Positions 24,010 to 32,128 are shown, numbered from the stretch's first letter. The stretch is 33,092 nucleotides of DNA from Sinorhizobium terangae (GCF_009601505.1 NZ_WITC01000086.1:1-33092), one strand, 5' to 3'. Made by a program: numbers and translations. The notes: generated by a model not told the origin, from the letters alone.

Positions 24010-24396
24010 ATGACCCAAGCGATGAAGCCGAACGGCGAGCTTACCTTGCGCACACTCGCCATGCCTGGCGACGCGAATGCCGCCGGCGATATCTTCGGCG
24101 GCTGGGTCATGGCGCAGATGGACCTTTCCTGCGGCATTCGCGCCGCTGAACGTGCCAGGGGCCGTGTGGTGACAGCCGCGGTCAAGGAAATGGCCTTCGC
24201 CCTGCCGGTGAAGATCGGCGACACGCTTTGCATCTATACCGATATCGTCAAGGTCGGGCGTACCTCGATGACATTGAAGGTGGAGGCTTGGGCACAGCGC
24301 TACCTCTCCCACGTCATGGAAAAGGTCACCGACGCCATCTTCGTGATGGTGGCGCTCGATTCAACCGGCAAGCCGACGCCGGTACCGGAAGAATAG
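24010..24396 (+). CDS. Acyl-CoA thioesterase, YciA/hotdog family
   Basis: A 128-residue hotdog-fold protein that hydrolyses acyl-CoA. It has RTLAMPGDANAAGDIFGGWV, the family catalytic stretch with Asn and Asp (about 17-32), then VTAAVKEMAFALPVKIGD and the strand TSMTLKVEAW. Length is typical. The ATG at 24010 is preferred, with GGGAGACAGG upstream; longer starts have no site. The next gene follows after 8 bp, suggesting one operon. It is divergent from the chemoreceptor gene. Confidence 0.9.
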   Translation: MTQAMKPNGELTLRTLAMPGDANAAGDIFGGWVMAQMDLSCGIRAAERARGRVVTAAVKEMAFALPVKIGDTLCIYTDIVKVGRTSMTLKVEAWAQRYLSHVMEKVTDAIFVMVALDSTGKPTPVPEE

Positions 24397-24404
24397 GCAG
24401 GCAG

Positions 24405-24995
24405 ATGGACGCGCCCGCGCCCGATCCGGCGATCTTCTCCCATATTCGCATCGTCATGGGCATGATTATCAGCCTCAGCCTGGCGCGGCTCTTGAGCGGC
24501 GTAGCGCTTTTCGTCCAGCATCCCGGCAAGACCAAGGTCTATTGGATCCATCTTGGCTGGGTGCTGTTCATGTTCGTGTTCCTGCTGCATTTCTGGTGGT
24601 GGGAATACTACCTGCACTCGCTCGCAGTGATCGATTTCAGCGTCTACCTGTTCGTCATTCTTTACGCCTGCATCTACTTCTTTCTCTGCGTGCTGCTCTT
24701 TCCGACCTCGCTGGATGAATATGCCGGCTACGAGGAATATTTCCTGTCGCGCCGGGCGTGGTTCTTCGGATTCCTCGCGGTCGCGTTTGCGGTCGACCTC
24801 CTCGATACAGCGCTCAAGGGCAAAGCCCATTTCGAAAGCTACGGCCTCGAATATCCGCTGCGCAATGCGACCTACATCATCCTGTGCGTCGTCGCGGCCT
24901 GGACGCCGAACAGGAGTTTTCATGCCACCTTCCTCGTCAGCGGCCTGCTCTACCAACTGATCTGGATCTATCGCGCCTTCGACCTGCTTAGTTGA
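24405..24995 (+). CDS. Uncharacterised multi-pass membrane protein
   Basis: A 196-residue integral-membrane protein that I do not recognise. Five to six hydrophobic segments are visible at about 15-38, 45-66, 73-100, 117-135, 149-163 and 172-190. They include a Trp/Tyr-rich segment (HFWWWEYYLHS) and a conserved-looking acidic loop DEYAGYEEYFLSRRAWF. The start at 24405 lies 8 bp after the thioesterase stop, with AGGCAGG as ribosome-binding site, so the two are probably co-expressed. A role linked to lipid or acyl-CoA metabolism is only a guess from context. Confidence 0.75.
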   Translation: MDAPAPDPAIFSHIRIVMGMIISLSLARLLSGVALFVQHPGKTKVYWIHLGWVLFMFVFLLHFWWWEYYLHSLAVIDFSVYLFVILYACIYFFLCVLLFPTSLDEYAGYEEYFLSRRAWFFGFLAVAFAVDLLDTALKGKAHFESYGLEYPLRNATYIILCVVAAWTPNRSFHATFLVSGLLYQLIWIYRAFDLLS

Positions 24996-25083
24996 TGCAG
25001 CCGAAAACCCGCGTCGCACTCTGCGAAAAACGCCGGAACTAGCTAGCCTGCATCGACCGTTCGGGCGAGCGGATGGAGCCGTC

Positions 25084-25437
25084 TCACCCCTTGAAGATGA
25101 ACGACGCGCCGGCGGCGATCAGCGCGAAGCCGACGACATGGTGCCAGCCGATCGACTCCTTCAGCCAGAAGACCGAGAAGATGACGAAGATGGTGAGCGT
25201 GATCACCTCCTGCATCGTCTTCAGCTGCGCTGCCGAATAGACCGAGTGGCCGATGCGGTTGGCGGGAACGGCAAGCCAGTATTCGAAGAAGGCAATGCCC
25301 CAGCTTGCGACGATGACGATATAGAGCGGTGAGGATGTAAACTTCAGGTGGCCATACCAAGCAAAGGTCATGAAGACATTGGAGACAAGCAGAAGCAGGA
25401 CCGGCCAGACATAGGCGGGATTGATGGCGAACGGCAT
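25084..25437 (-). CDS. DUF486 / small DMT-family membrane protein
   Basis: A 117-residue protein with four transmembrane helices, resembling the DUF486 branch of the drug/metabolite transporter superfamily. NVFMTFAWYGHLKF, AFFEYWLAVPANRIGH and the C-terminal HHVVGFALIAAGASFIF are characteristic. The substrate is unknown. I place the start at 25437, with GAGG 7 nt upstream; longer reading in the same frame has no supporting site. It is divergent from uvrB with a 229-bp gap. Confidence 0.82.
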   Translation of the reverse strand: MPFAINPAYVWPVLLLLVSNVFMTFAWYGHLKFTSSPLYIVIVASWGIAFFEYWLAVPANRIGHSVYSAAQLKTMQEVITLTIFVIFSVFWLKESIGWHHVVGFALIAAGASFIFKG

Positions 25438-25666
25438 AAAGACCTCGGGAGAGCGCAAATCGTGGCCGAGATTTGGCCGATGACGACGGCCGTTGCAAGC
25501 GAAATCATCCGTTTCGACGGGTGTGCCGATCGCGCCACGAGGCTGCAATCGGCGCTCGCGGAGGCCCGCGTCGGGATGGCGTGCGCCGACAGAAAATCCC
25601 GCATCCGTTTCCCTTTTGTACTCATTCCCCCTTCACATTCGGCCTGACTCTGTCCATATTCCGGCC

Positions 25667-28600
25667 ATGGCCCAAAATCCGAAGAACTCCCCGAAGAAAT
25701 CGTCAACACCGAGCGGTTTCGAAGAAGCCCCGCAGGCGCCGCTTTCCGGCACGCCGCTGTCCGGCAATGTCTCCGACTGGGTGAAGCAGCTCGAGGCGGA
25801 GGCGGAGGCAAGCGCTTTCGAGAGCCAGCGCGAGATCGCCTCCAAGGCGGGCAAGCATCGCAAGAAGGTGGAGATTGCTGCTTCGAAATCTGCCGCCAAG
25901 GAAAAGTCGTCCGACACAGCACGCGGTGGCAGGGGGAAGCCGGAGATCGTCGGCGGAAAGACCGCCCGCGGCACTTCGATGGGCGGCAGCCATGACCCGA
26001 AGACGCGCGCCGCCGCGGGGCTCAATCCGGTGGCCGGCCTCGATGTCGCGCTTGAGGATGCCGACAAGCTGACGGCCGGTTCGGGCGTCACCGCCACGGT
26101 CGAGGCGCTCGCCAAGCTGATCGAGAGCGGCAATCCGCTGTTCAAGGATGGCAAGCTCTGGACGCCGCACCGCCCTTCCCGGCCGGAGAAATCGGAAGGC
26201 GGCATTTCGCTCAAGATGGTGACGGACTACCAGCCCTCCGGCGACCAGCCGACGGCGATCGCCGATCTCGTGGACGGGCTTGCGACGGGCGAGCGCAACC
26301 AGGTGCTGCTCGGCGTCACCGGTTCGGGCAAGACCTTCACCATGGCCAAGGTGATCGAGGCGACGCAGCGCCCGGCCGTCATCCTCGCGCCGAACAAGAC
26401 GCTCGCCGCCCAGCTCTATTCCGAGTTCAAGAACTTCTTCCCGGACAACGCGGTCGAGTATTTCGTCTCCTACTACGACTACTACCAGCCGGAAGCCTAT
26501 GTGCCGCGCTCGGACACCTATATCGAGAAGGAATCCTCGATCAACGAGCAGATCGACCGCATGCGCCACTCGGCGACGCGCTCGCTCTTGGAGCGCGACG
26601 ACGTCGTCATCGTCGCCTCGGTCTCCTGCATCTACGGTATCGGCTCGGTCGAGACCTATACGGCGATGACATTCCAGATGAATGTCGGCGACCGGCTCGA
26701 CCAGCGGCAATTGCTGGCCGACCTCGTGGCGCAGCAATACAAGCGCCGCGACATGGATTTCCAGCGCGGCTCCTTCCGCGTGCGTGGCGACACGATCGAG
26801 ATCTTCCCCGCCCACCTGGAAGATGCCGCCTGGCGCATCTCCATGTTCGGCGACGAGATCGATGCGATCACCGAGTTCGATCCGCTGACCGGTCAGAAAA
26901 CTGGCGACCTGAAGTCGGTGAAGATCTACGCCAACTCGCACTATGTGACGCCGCGACCGACGCTGAACGCCGCCATCAAGGCGATCAAGGACGAATTGGT
27001 CTTTCGGCTTGAAGAACTGGAAAAAGCGGGCCGCCTGCTCGAAGCGCAGCGGCTGGAGCAGCGCACCCGCTACGACCTGGAAATGCTCGAAGCCACCGGC
27101 TCCTGCCAAGGCATCGAGAACTATTCGCGCTACCTGACCGGCCGCAAGCCTGGCGAGCCGCCGCCGACGCTGTTCGAATATATTCCCGATAACGCACTGA
27201 TCTTCATCGACGAGAGCCACGTCACCATTCCGCAGATCGGCGGCATGTATCGCGGCGACTTCCGCCGCAAGGCGACGCTCGCCGAATACGGCTTCCGCCT
27301 GCCCTCCTGCATGGACAACCGACCTTTGCGTTTCGAGGAATGGGACGCCATGCGCCCGGACACGATCGCCGTTTCGGCGACGCCAGGTGGCTGGGAACTG
27401 GAACAGTCCGGCGGCGTCTTCGCCGAACAGGTGATCCGCCCGACCGGCCTCATCGACCCGCCGGTCGAAGTGCGCTCGGCCAAGACGCAGGTCGACGACG
27501 TGCTCGGAGAAATCCGCGAGACGGCCGCCGCCGGCTACCGCACGCTCGTCACCGTGCTCACCAAGCGCATGGCCGAAGACCTCACCGAATACCTGCACGA
27601 GCAGGGCGTGCGGGTGCGCTACATGCACTCCGACATCGACACGCTGGAGCGCATCGAGATCATCCGCGATCTGCGCCTCGGCGCCTTCGACGTGCTGGTC
27701 GGCATCAACCTTCTGCGCGAGGGCCTCGACATTCCCGAATGCGGCTTCGTCGCCATCCTCGACGCCGACAAGGAAGGTTTCCTGCGCTCGGAAACCTCGC
27801 TGATCCAGACGATCGGCCGCGCCGCCCGCAACGTCGACGGCAAGGTCATCCTCTATGCCGATACGATCACCGGCTCCATGCAGCGCGCGATGGAGGAAAC
27901 CGCCCGCCGCCGCGAGAAGCAGATGGCCTACAACCTCGAAAACGGCATCACGCCGGAATCGGTGAAGGCCAAGATCTCCGACATCCTCGATTCGGTCTAC
28001 GAACGCGACCACGTCCGCGCCGACATTTCCGGCGTTTCCGGCAAGGGTTTTGCCGACGGCGGCCACCTCGTCGGCAACAATCTACAGGCGCATCTCAACG
28101 CGCTCGAAAAACAGATGCGCGACGCCGCCGCCGACCTCGACTTCGAAACCGCCGCCCGACTCCGCGACGAAATCAAACGCCTCAAGGCCGCCGAACTCGC
28201 CGCACTGGATGATCCGCTGGCACGGGAAGAGGCAAGGTCGCAGGAAAGCAGCAAGCGGGGCAGCAAGGGCACGGCATACGCAACCGACTCCCTCCCCCCT
28301 GTGGGGAGGGTTGGGGAGGGGAAAAACCACGAAACCCCTCCCGACCCTTCGGGCCACCCTCTCCACAAGAGGGAGGGAAAATCCCTCTTCGCCAAACCCT
28401 CGCTCGACGACATGGGCCCGGGCACCGACACAGAACGCCCCCTCTTCCGCAAGCCCGACCTCGACGAAATGGGCCGCGACGTGGCCGTCCCCGCCGGCAA
28501 GGGGCAATCGCTGTTCCGCAAGAACACCCTCGACGAAATGACCGTCGGACGGACGGAAAAGCCGGTGACGGGGAAGGTGCCGGAGAAGCCGCTGGTCCGG

Positions 28601-28693
28601 GCGAAGCCGGGCGTTGGGTCTTATGAGGACCCGGCGGAGGAGAAGCGACGCAAGGGGCGAACGAAGGGGAAACCGGGGCGGCCGGGGCGATAG
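25667..28693 (+). CDS. uvrB: Excinuclease ABC subunit B with extended N- and C-termini
   Basis: A 1008-residue UvrB, against about 670 in E. coli. It is the damage-verifying helicase-like subunit of nucleotide excision repair. Residues 1-180 are a low-complexity Lys/Ser/Ala-rich extension. The core begins near 182 ([13 protein letters not shown]). Walker A GVTGSGKT is near 216, the beta-hairpin region [12 protein letters not shown] follows, DESH is near 513, and helicase motifs [10 protein letters not shown] and [14 protein letters not shown] are intact. The C-terminal UVR (UvrC-binding) helices lie at about 805-840. Residues about 874-904 are encoded by a palindromic repeat, and 907-958 hold three LF-x-K-x2-LD-x-M motifs. 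The ATG at 25667 starts [11 protein letters not shown]; an upstream extension of the frame is unlikely to be coding. No GTTC-N7-GTTC SOS box was seen upstream. Confidence 0.95.
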   Translation: MAQNPKNSPKKSSTPSGFEEAPQAPLSGTPLSGNVSDWVKQLEAEAEASAFESQREIASKAGKHRKKVEIAASKSAAKEKSSDTARGGRGKPEIVGGKTARGTSMGGSHDPKTRAAAGLNPVAGLDVALEDADKLTAGSGVTATVEALAKLIESGNPLFKDGKLWTPHRPSRPEKSEGGISLKMVTDYQPSGDQPTAIADLVDGLATGERNQVLLGVTGSGKTFTMAKVIEATQRPAVILAPNKTLAAQLYSEFKNFFPDNAVEYFVSYYDYYQPEAYVPRSDTYIEKESSINEQIDRMRHSATRSLLERDDVVIVASVSCIYGIGSVETYTAMTFQMNVGDRLDQRQLLADLVAQQYKRRDMDFQRGSFRVRGDTIEIFPAHLEDAAWRISMFGDEIDAITEFDPLTGQKTGDLKSVKIYANSHYVTPRPTLNAAIKAIKDELVFRLEELEKAGRLLEAQRLEQRTRYDLEMLEATGSCQGIENYSRYLTGRKPGEPPPTLFEYIPDNALIFIDESHVTIPQIGGMYRGDFRRKATLAEYGFRLPSCMDNRPLRFEEWDAMRPDTIAVSATPGGWELEQSGGVFAEQVIRPTGLIDPPVEVRSAKTQVDDVLGEIRETAAAGYRTLVTVLTKRMAEDLTEYLHEQGVRVRYMHSDIDTLERIEIIRDLRLGAFDVLVGINLLREGLDIPECGFVAILDADKEGFLRSETSLIQTIGRAARNVDGKVILYADTITGSMQRAMEETARRREKQMAYNLENGITPESVKAKISDILDSVYERDHVRADISGVSGKGFADGGHLVGNNLQAHLNALEKQMRDAAADLDFETAARLRDEIKRLKAAELAALDDPLAREEARSQESSKRGSKGTAYATDSLPPVGRVGEGKNHETPPDPSGHPLHKREGKSLFAKPSLDDMGPGTDTERPLFRKPDLDEMGRDVAVPAGKGQSLFRKNTLDEMTVGRTEKPVTGKVPEKPLVRAKPGVGSYEDPAEEKRRKGRTKGKPGRPGR
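28288..28378. repeat. Palindromic intergenic-type repeat inside the uvrB reading frame
   Basis: Two inverted arms: CCCTCCCCCCTGTGGGGAGG onward (about 28290-28321) and CCCCTCCC...CCACAAGAGGGAGGG (28336-28378). The arms share the form CCCTCCCYCYTGTGGRGAGG. The sequence resembles intergenic BIME-like repeats of rhizobia and the repeats at 31394-31448 in style. Here it is read through in frame as Pro/Gly-rich residues ([13 protein letters not shown]... to KREGKS). Confidence 0.75.
28385..28540 (+). repeat. Three LF-x-K-x2-LD-x-M coding repeats in UvrB
   Basis: Codons for [10 protein letters not shown] (907-916), [10 protein letters not shown] (926-935) and [10 protein letters not shown] (949-958), separated by Gly/Pro/Thr linkers of 9-13 residues. 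Confidence 0.85.
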
Positions 28694-29053
28694 CCGTTCC
28701 TGCACCACGGGTATCAGAGACCGACACGGTAAGCGCCACCACAGGTTGATGGCAAGCGGACCCAAGCAGCCGCATTTCATCCTGCGGCTGTAATAGTCAA
28801 TTTCCGCGAAGTGTTGGTGGCAGTAGTGGCGACCGAGAACGGCATTTCGAACCTCCCCAGAATCTTCATTACTCTAGAACGGTTTCCACCTATCAAGCGC
28901 CCGCCGATGATTCATCTTTCAACGGTCGGTTGGCAAAGTTGCCTCGCTGGCCGCCGCGTGTGAAACCCCTTAATTTTTATGGAACTTTCCTCCCTATTAC
29001 CGATTTGGTCATTGCCAAATTTAAGGTCTTGCTAATTTAGGGAGAAAAAAGAC
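28694..29053. other. Intergenic region between uvrB and the Gly-rich secreted protein gene
   Basis: 360 bp without a gene. A hairpin CAGCCGCA/TGCGGCTG (28767-28774 / 28783-28790) may end the uvrB transcript but lacks a T run. The last 90 bp are AT-rich and carry a candidate promoter (28981-29005). Confidence 0.5.
28981..29005 (+). promoter_or_regulatory. Possible RpoE2 (general stress ECF sigma) promoter
   Basis: GGAAC at 28981-28985, an 18-nt spacer, then TT at 29004-29005. This fits the GGAAC-N18/19-TT form known for the alphaproteobacterial general-stress sigma factor RpoE2/EcfG. The predicted leader to the ATG at 29054 would be about 40 nt. The motif is short, so a chance match is possible. 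Confidence 0.35.
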
Positions 29054-29671
29054 ATGAAAACCCTACATGTACTTCTTACGGGCACCAGCCTGGCTCTTAT
29101 GTCGGTCGGCTTTTTTGCATCGACAACGGTTCCCGCGCGCGCCCAAGGCGCCGAACGGCCGATACTCACGGCTGATCAGTGCAGTCCACTTACAGAGGAC
29201 AATTATCAGCTTTGCTGCATGGCGCGGAACCGCAACATGATCCTCACCGCAGAACAAATCGCGCAATGTCCACCGTTGTCTACAGCTGCGATCACGACTG
29301 CCAACCCCTTCGGAACGACTGGTAATACCTTCCCCAATGGCGGTGGCTTGAGTGGCGGTGGTAGCGTCGGTGGTGGCGCCGGCGGTAGCGTCGGTGGTGG
29401 CATCGGTGGTGGCATCGGTGGTGGTGGCAGCGCCGGCGGCGGCGGTGGTGTCAGCGTCGGCGGCGATGGCGGCGGTAGTGCCGGCGGCGATGTTGGCGGT
29501 GGCGTCAGCGAGGACGGCGACCACGGTGCCGGCCGCGACGTCGGCGGCGTCAGCGATGAAGGCGACCACGGCGCCGGCAGTGATGTCGGTAGCGCGTCCG
29601 CTTCAGCCGATGTATCCGCTTCAGTTGGTGCATCCGCGTCGGACAGCGCATCCGCAACGGACGGCGACTGA
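29054..29671 (+). CDS. Secreted glycine-rich acidic protein of unknown function
   Basis: A 205-residue protein. The signal peptide of about 30 residues ends VPARA before QG. A small domain with four cysteines (Cys43, Cys54, Cys55, Cys72) follows at about 33-80. Residues 94-150 are a glycine-rich tract of GGG[SI/GA]-type repeats. Next come two copies of D/E-x-GDHGAG-x-DVG (about 153-179), and the tail is Ser/Ala/Asp-rich (180-205). The repeats are also visible as ggtggc/ggcggt runs in the DNA. AGGGAG lies upstream of the ATG. It probably acts in the periplasm or outside the cell, perhaps as a structural or surface-coating protein; no family was recognised. A strong terminator follows. Confidence 0.75.
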   Translation: MKTLHVLLTGTSLALMSVGFFASTTVPARAQGAERPILTADQCSPLTEDNYQLCCMARNRNMILTAEQIAQCPPLSTAAITTANPFGTTGNTFPNGGGLSGGGSVGGGAGGSVGGGIGGGIGGGGSAGGGGGVSVGGDGGGSAGGDVGGGVSEDGDHGAGRDVGGVSDEGDHGAGSDVGSASASADVSASVGASASDSASATDGD

Positions 29672-29929
29672 TCACCAAGCGCAGTCTCGCCGGCTCATTG
29701 CGGCCGGCGAGACTTTCAATTCGTCCTGACGATGGCGCAGCCCATTGGACCAAGCCTCGATATTGAGGAAGAGGTCAAATAGCGCTCGATGTGCTGCCGC
29801 AGCCGGCGCCTGACGGACGCGGTTGCTGCGGGCGGCGTTGGCCGCAATGGTCGCCGCAAACTCGTCCTGGCGAGCTTCGCAGTGGAAATGGTGTCGCGCG
29901 ACAGGAACAGTGAGGCTGCCTGAATTCAC
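29672..29929 (-). CDS. Hypothetical small protein (doubtful)
   Basis: An 85-codon frame from a GTG at 29929, with moderately coding-like codon use and a helical-looking centre (RQDEFAATIAANAARSNRVR). It lies 46 bp after the J-domain gene on the same strand. Its 3' end runs across the terminator hairpin of the Gly-rich gene, and no clear ribosome-binding site is seen. No family was recognised, so it may not be a gene. Confidence 0.25.
   Translation of the reverse strand: MNSGSLTVPVARHHFHCEARQDEFAATIAANAARSNRVRQAPAAAAHRALFDLFLNIEAWSNGLRHRQDELKVSPAAMSRRDCAW
29683..29716 (+). terminator. Rho-independent terminator of the Gly-rich protein gene
   Basis: A perfect 12-bp stem AGTCTCGCCGGC/GCCGGCGAGACT (29683-29694 / 29703-29714) with an 8-nt loop, followed by TTTCAATT. 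It lies 11 bp after the stop codon. Confidence 0.85.
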
Positions 29930-29975
29930 TTCGGCCGTGCAGAGCGCTGATTTCGCAGCGTCGCATGATACCGCC

Positions 29976-30563
29976 CTACTCCGCCGCGCGTGGCTTCACC
30001 TCCAATGCCTCCAGTTCATACGAATACCCTTCCAGCATCGTATACGCCTGCTCGATCGCATCGATCTGCGCTTCGGCATTCTTGATCGCCTCGGCGATCG
30101 ACTGGCTGCGGGCGCGCAGCATCGAGCCGAGGACGTCGGTCTCCGGCCGCCGGCCGAGGCGGTCGAGGTGTTTGCGGACGCGGGAGCGGTGGCGCTCGAG
30201 TTCGAGGATGTGGAAACGGTTCTTGACGATATCGTCGGAGAGTTTTCGCCGCATCGCCGCGACCGGATCGAAGCTGCCGGGCTCGCGTTCGTCGAGGATG
30301 AAGTCGTTGACGAGCGCTTCGAGCATCATCAGGCCCTTGAGGTCCTTGGGATCGGCGAGCTGCGGATCGTAGCCGGTGTCGTCATAGACCTTGCGGCGCA
30401 CCGGATCCTTGAGCAGGTCATAGGCCGCCTGTAGCTTGCCGAACTGCTCGGCGTCGCCGCCGCGGTCCGGATGCGCGGTCTTCACCGCGCGGCGGTAGGC
30501 GGTCCGGATCGCCCGCTCGTCGGCGTCGCGCTCAATTCCAAGGAGGACATAAGGATCGATCAC
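29976..30563 (-). CDS. J-domain (DnaJ-like) protein
   Basis: A 195-residue protein. The N-terminal J domain spans about 3-62 and has the HPD motif at 31-33 (RAVKTAHPDRGGDAEQ), so it should stimulate an Hsp70 (DnaK-type) ATPase. It lacks the Gly/Phe and zinc-finger regions of true DnaJ. The remainder is mostly helical and charged (RFHILELERHRSRVRKHLDR, then SQSIAEAIKNAEAQIDAIEQ), suggesting a coiled coil for partner binding. I take the GTG at 30563, just before IDPYVLLGI. In-frame upstream codons to about 30665 would add 34 unconserved residues. The client is unknown. Confidence 0.82.
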   Translation of the reverse strand: MIDPYVLLGIERDADERAIRTAYRRAVKTAHPDRGGDAEQFGKLQAAYDLLKDPVRRKVYDDTGYDPQLADPKDLKGLMMLEALVNDFILDEREPGSFDPVAAMRRKLSDDIVKNRFHILELERHRSRVRKHLDRLGRRPETDVLGSMLRARSQSIAEAIKNAEAQIDAIEQAYTMLEGYSYELEALEVKPRAAE

Positions 30564-31099
30564 GCCGGGCACCTGTTCTTCATCAATGCAATATTCCTCT
30601 CGGTCCAGACCTACCGGTTCGCCGCGCCGGCAGCAAGCCCATGGCGGTCGATCCGCGCTCGCCACGCTCAGCCGAGCGTCGGGACGAAAATGTGGTCAGA
30701 AAGAGGCAATCCACGAGATTTCGGCGATGCTGCGCGGCCGAGCGAAGTGCCGCAAAGGGCCGAAGGCAAGGCATCGCGCCTCACGCGGCCGCCTCCAGAA
30801 ACTTTGCTTGCCTTTTTCCGCGAATACTGCCACTTCTAACATTGTTCGGGCGTTTTCAATCCCGGAGACTGGACTTTCGTTTGAGCCCGGCCATTCCGCC
30901 GGGACTGCCGCAAGCGGCATCGTTGACGTCTTTTCCCCGATATCGTGACCACTCGACGCCTTTCAGTGCCTAAAGCGCTGAAGACGACCCGTTCGCATCC
31001 CTTTTTTGGGGGCGTGAACACTACCTGCGGCAGCCGATGCGTGTTACTGAAGCGCTGGGTTGCGGCAAAAAGACAGACTGAAGGAAAAGGACTTCTTCC
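30564..31099. other. Long gene-free region upstream of the cold-shock gene
   Basis: 536 bp with no convincing protein gene. The short frames here have no ribosome-binding sites and no recognisable domains. It should contain the divergent promoters of the J-domain and cold-shock genes, and possibly a long structured cold-shock leader. Apart from the ribosome-binding site at 31081-31091, no specific signal could be assigned. Confidence 0.4.
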
Positions 31100-31312
31100 A
31101 TGGCCACCAAGGGCACCGTAAAATTCTTCAACCAGGACAAGGGTTTTGGTTTCATCACGCCGGAAGGCGGCGCGAAGGACGTTTTCGTCCACATCTCCGC
31201 CGTTCAGGCCGCTGGCCTCGCAACCCTGAAGGACGGCCAGCAGGTCTCCTTCGACACCGAGCCGGACCGCATGGGCAAGGGCCCGAAGGCCGTCAACCTC
31301 CAGGCAATCTAA
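31100..31312 (+). CDS. Cold-shock domain protein (CspA family)
   Basis: A 70-residue single cold-shock domain that binds single-stranded RNA/DNA and acts as an RNA chaperone. RNP1 KGFGFI lies at 14-19 and RNP2 VFVHI at 28-32. It opens with the usual [25 protein letters not shown] lies about 8 nt before the ATG. A terminator follows 30 bp after the stop, so the gene is monocistronic. Several paralogues are usual in rhizobia, so the exact csp name is not assigned. Confidence 0.95.
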   Translation: MATKGTVKFFNQDKGFGFITPEGGAKDVFVHISAVQAAGLATLKDGQQVSFDTEPDRMGKGPKAVNLQAI

Positions 31313-31341
31313 GCCGGACGTTTCGGTTGGAATTTAAAGAG

Positions 31342-31370
31342 CGGCGCTTCGCAAGAGGCGCCGTTTTTTT
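31342..31370 (+). terminator. Rho-independent terminator of the cold-shock gene
   Basis: CGGCGC/GCGCCG stem (31342-31347 / 31358-31363) followed by seven T (31364-31370). Confidence 0.88.
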
Positions 31371-31393
31371 GTTGAGGCGCGCTCTTCGGCAAA

Positions 31394-31607
31394 GCCCCTC
31401 ATCCGGCCTGCCGGCCACCTTCTCCCCGCAAGCGGGGCGAAGGAGACTCGCGGCGCCTTCTTAAGTCCCACTTGCGGAGAGAGAGAGGGCTACTGCATGT
31501 TTCCTTAGATCGTAGCCGGTTTAAGGATAAAAACATGCAGTAAGTCAAAGTGCTACAGCGTCCTTTGCGCGTCTGATAAGGCGCGCGGCATTGTAGGGTG
31601 AGGGGCA
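31394..31607. repeat. BIME-like palindromic repeat interrupted by a RIME
   Basis: The left part (GCCCCTCATCCGGCCTGCCG, then CTTCTCCCCGCAAGCGGGG) runs from 31395 to about 31450. The matching right end GGGTGAGGGGC (31596-31606) is found only after RIME copy 5. The outer ends are inverted repeats of each other (GCCCCTCATCC versus GGGTGAGGGGC), so the RIME seems to have inserted into an older repeat. Confidence 0.65.
31493..31596 (-). repeat. RIME-type palindromic repeat, copy 5 (inverted)
   Basis: CTGCATGTTTCCTTAGATCG...AAACATGCAG, then CTACAGCG...GCGCGT...GCGCGC...TTGTAG. About 104 bp, in reverse orientation, nested inside a BIME-like repeat. Confidence 0.85.
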
Positions 31608-31735
31608 AGACGCGCAAACCGCACAGGCCTTGAACCGACGGTGTTTCGGCGCGGGCCTCGCTGTGAGTGACACTGGGTTCGTGTGGTTAGATTATTGCGA
31701 CCATGGCGGGGCACATCTCCGATCTGGTCCGGGGG

Positions 31736-32024
31736 CCACCCCCCTTCTGCCCTGCCGGGCATCTCCCCCGCAAGGGGGAAGATCGGCTACAGCGCCGCGC
31801 GTCCAATCGCACGCGCAAAGGTCGCTGTAGCACCTTGATTTGCTGCATGATTCCTTAAATCGATTCCGATTTAAGGAATCATGCAGTAGAGGCACAGCCC
31901 TGCCCGATAGCATGCCCATGAACGCCGCTTCAACGGTGCCCTGCAGCGGAATTGGTGGACTGCGACATCGCCGCTTGTCGATCTCCCCCCTTGTGGGCGA
32001 GGTGCCCGGCAGGGCAGAGGGGGT
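31736..32024. repeat. Inverted BIME-like arms enclosing RIME copy 6
   Basis: The left arm 31736-31786 (CCCCCTTCTGCCCTGCCGGG, CATCTCCCCCGCAAGGGGG, AAGATCGG) and the right arm 31979-32024 (CGATCTCCCCCCTTGTGGGC, GAGGTGCCCGGCAGGGCAGA, GGGGG) are inverted repeats of each other over about 46 bp with a few mismatches. A RIME (31787-31889) and about 90 bp of other DNA lie between them. Confidence 0.75.
31787..31889 (+). repeat. RIME-type palindromic repeat, copy 6
   Basis: First palindrome: CTACAGCGCC...GCGCGT/ACGCGC...CGCTGTAG. Second palindrome: a perfect 20-bp arm pair beginning CTGCATGATTCCTTAAATCG (31843-31862) and mirrored at 31867-31886 with a 4-nt spacer. This is the best-preserved copy in the window. 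Confidence 0.9.
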
Positions 32025-32128
32025 ATTGATACCCGCTCTAGAGTCGGTCAGCGTTAAGCTGAATCGAAACAGGATTCCCTTTTTGTTGGGATTGTGATTC
32101 AAGATCATTGCTGGTGAGGAGGCCAGCA

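Noticed and set aside
25703..28066. 787-codon minus-strand open frame inside uvrB
   Set aside because: It is a GC-rich antisense shadow of uvrB with no domains and Arg/Asp/Val-biased composition.
28082..28780. 232-codon minus-strand frame over the end of uvrB
   Set aside because: Antisense of the uvrB tail and its palindromic repeat; low-complexity Arg/Leu/Gly sequence without a start signal.
28929..28945. TGGCAAAGTTGCC as a possible sigma-54 promoter
   Set aside because: Spacing between the GG and GC elements is too short for sigma-54.
30586..30973. Short plus-strand frames of 110-120 codons between the J-domain and cold-shock genes
   Set aside because: Overlapping frames with no ribosome-binding sites, no domains and poor codon use.
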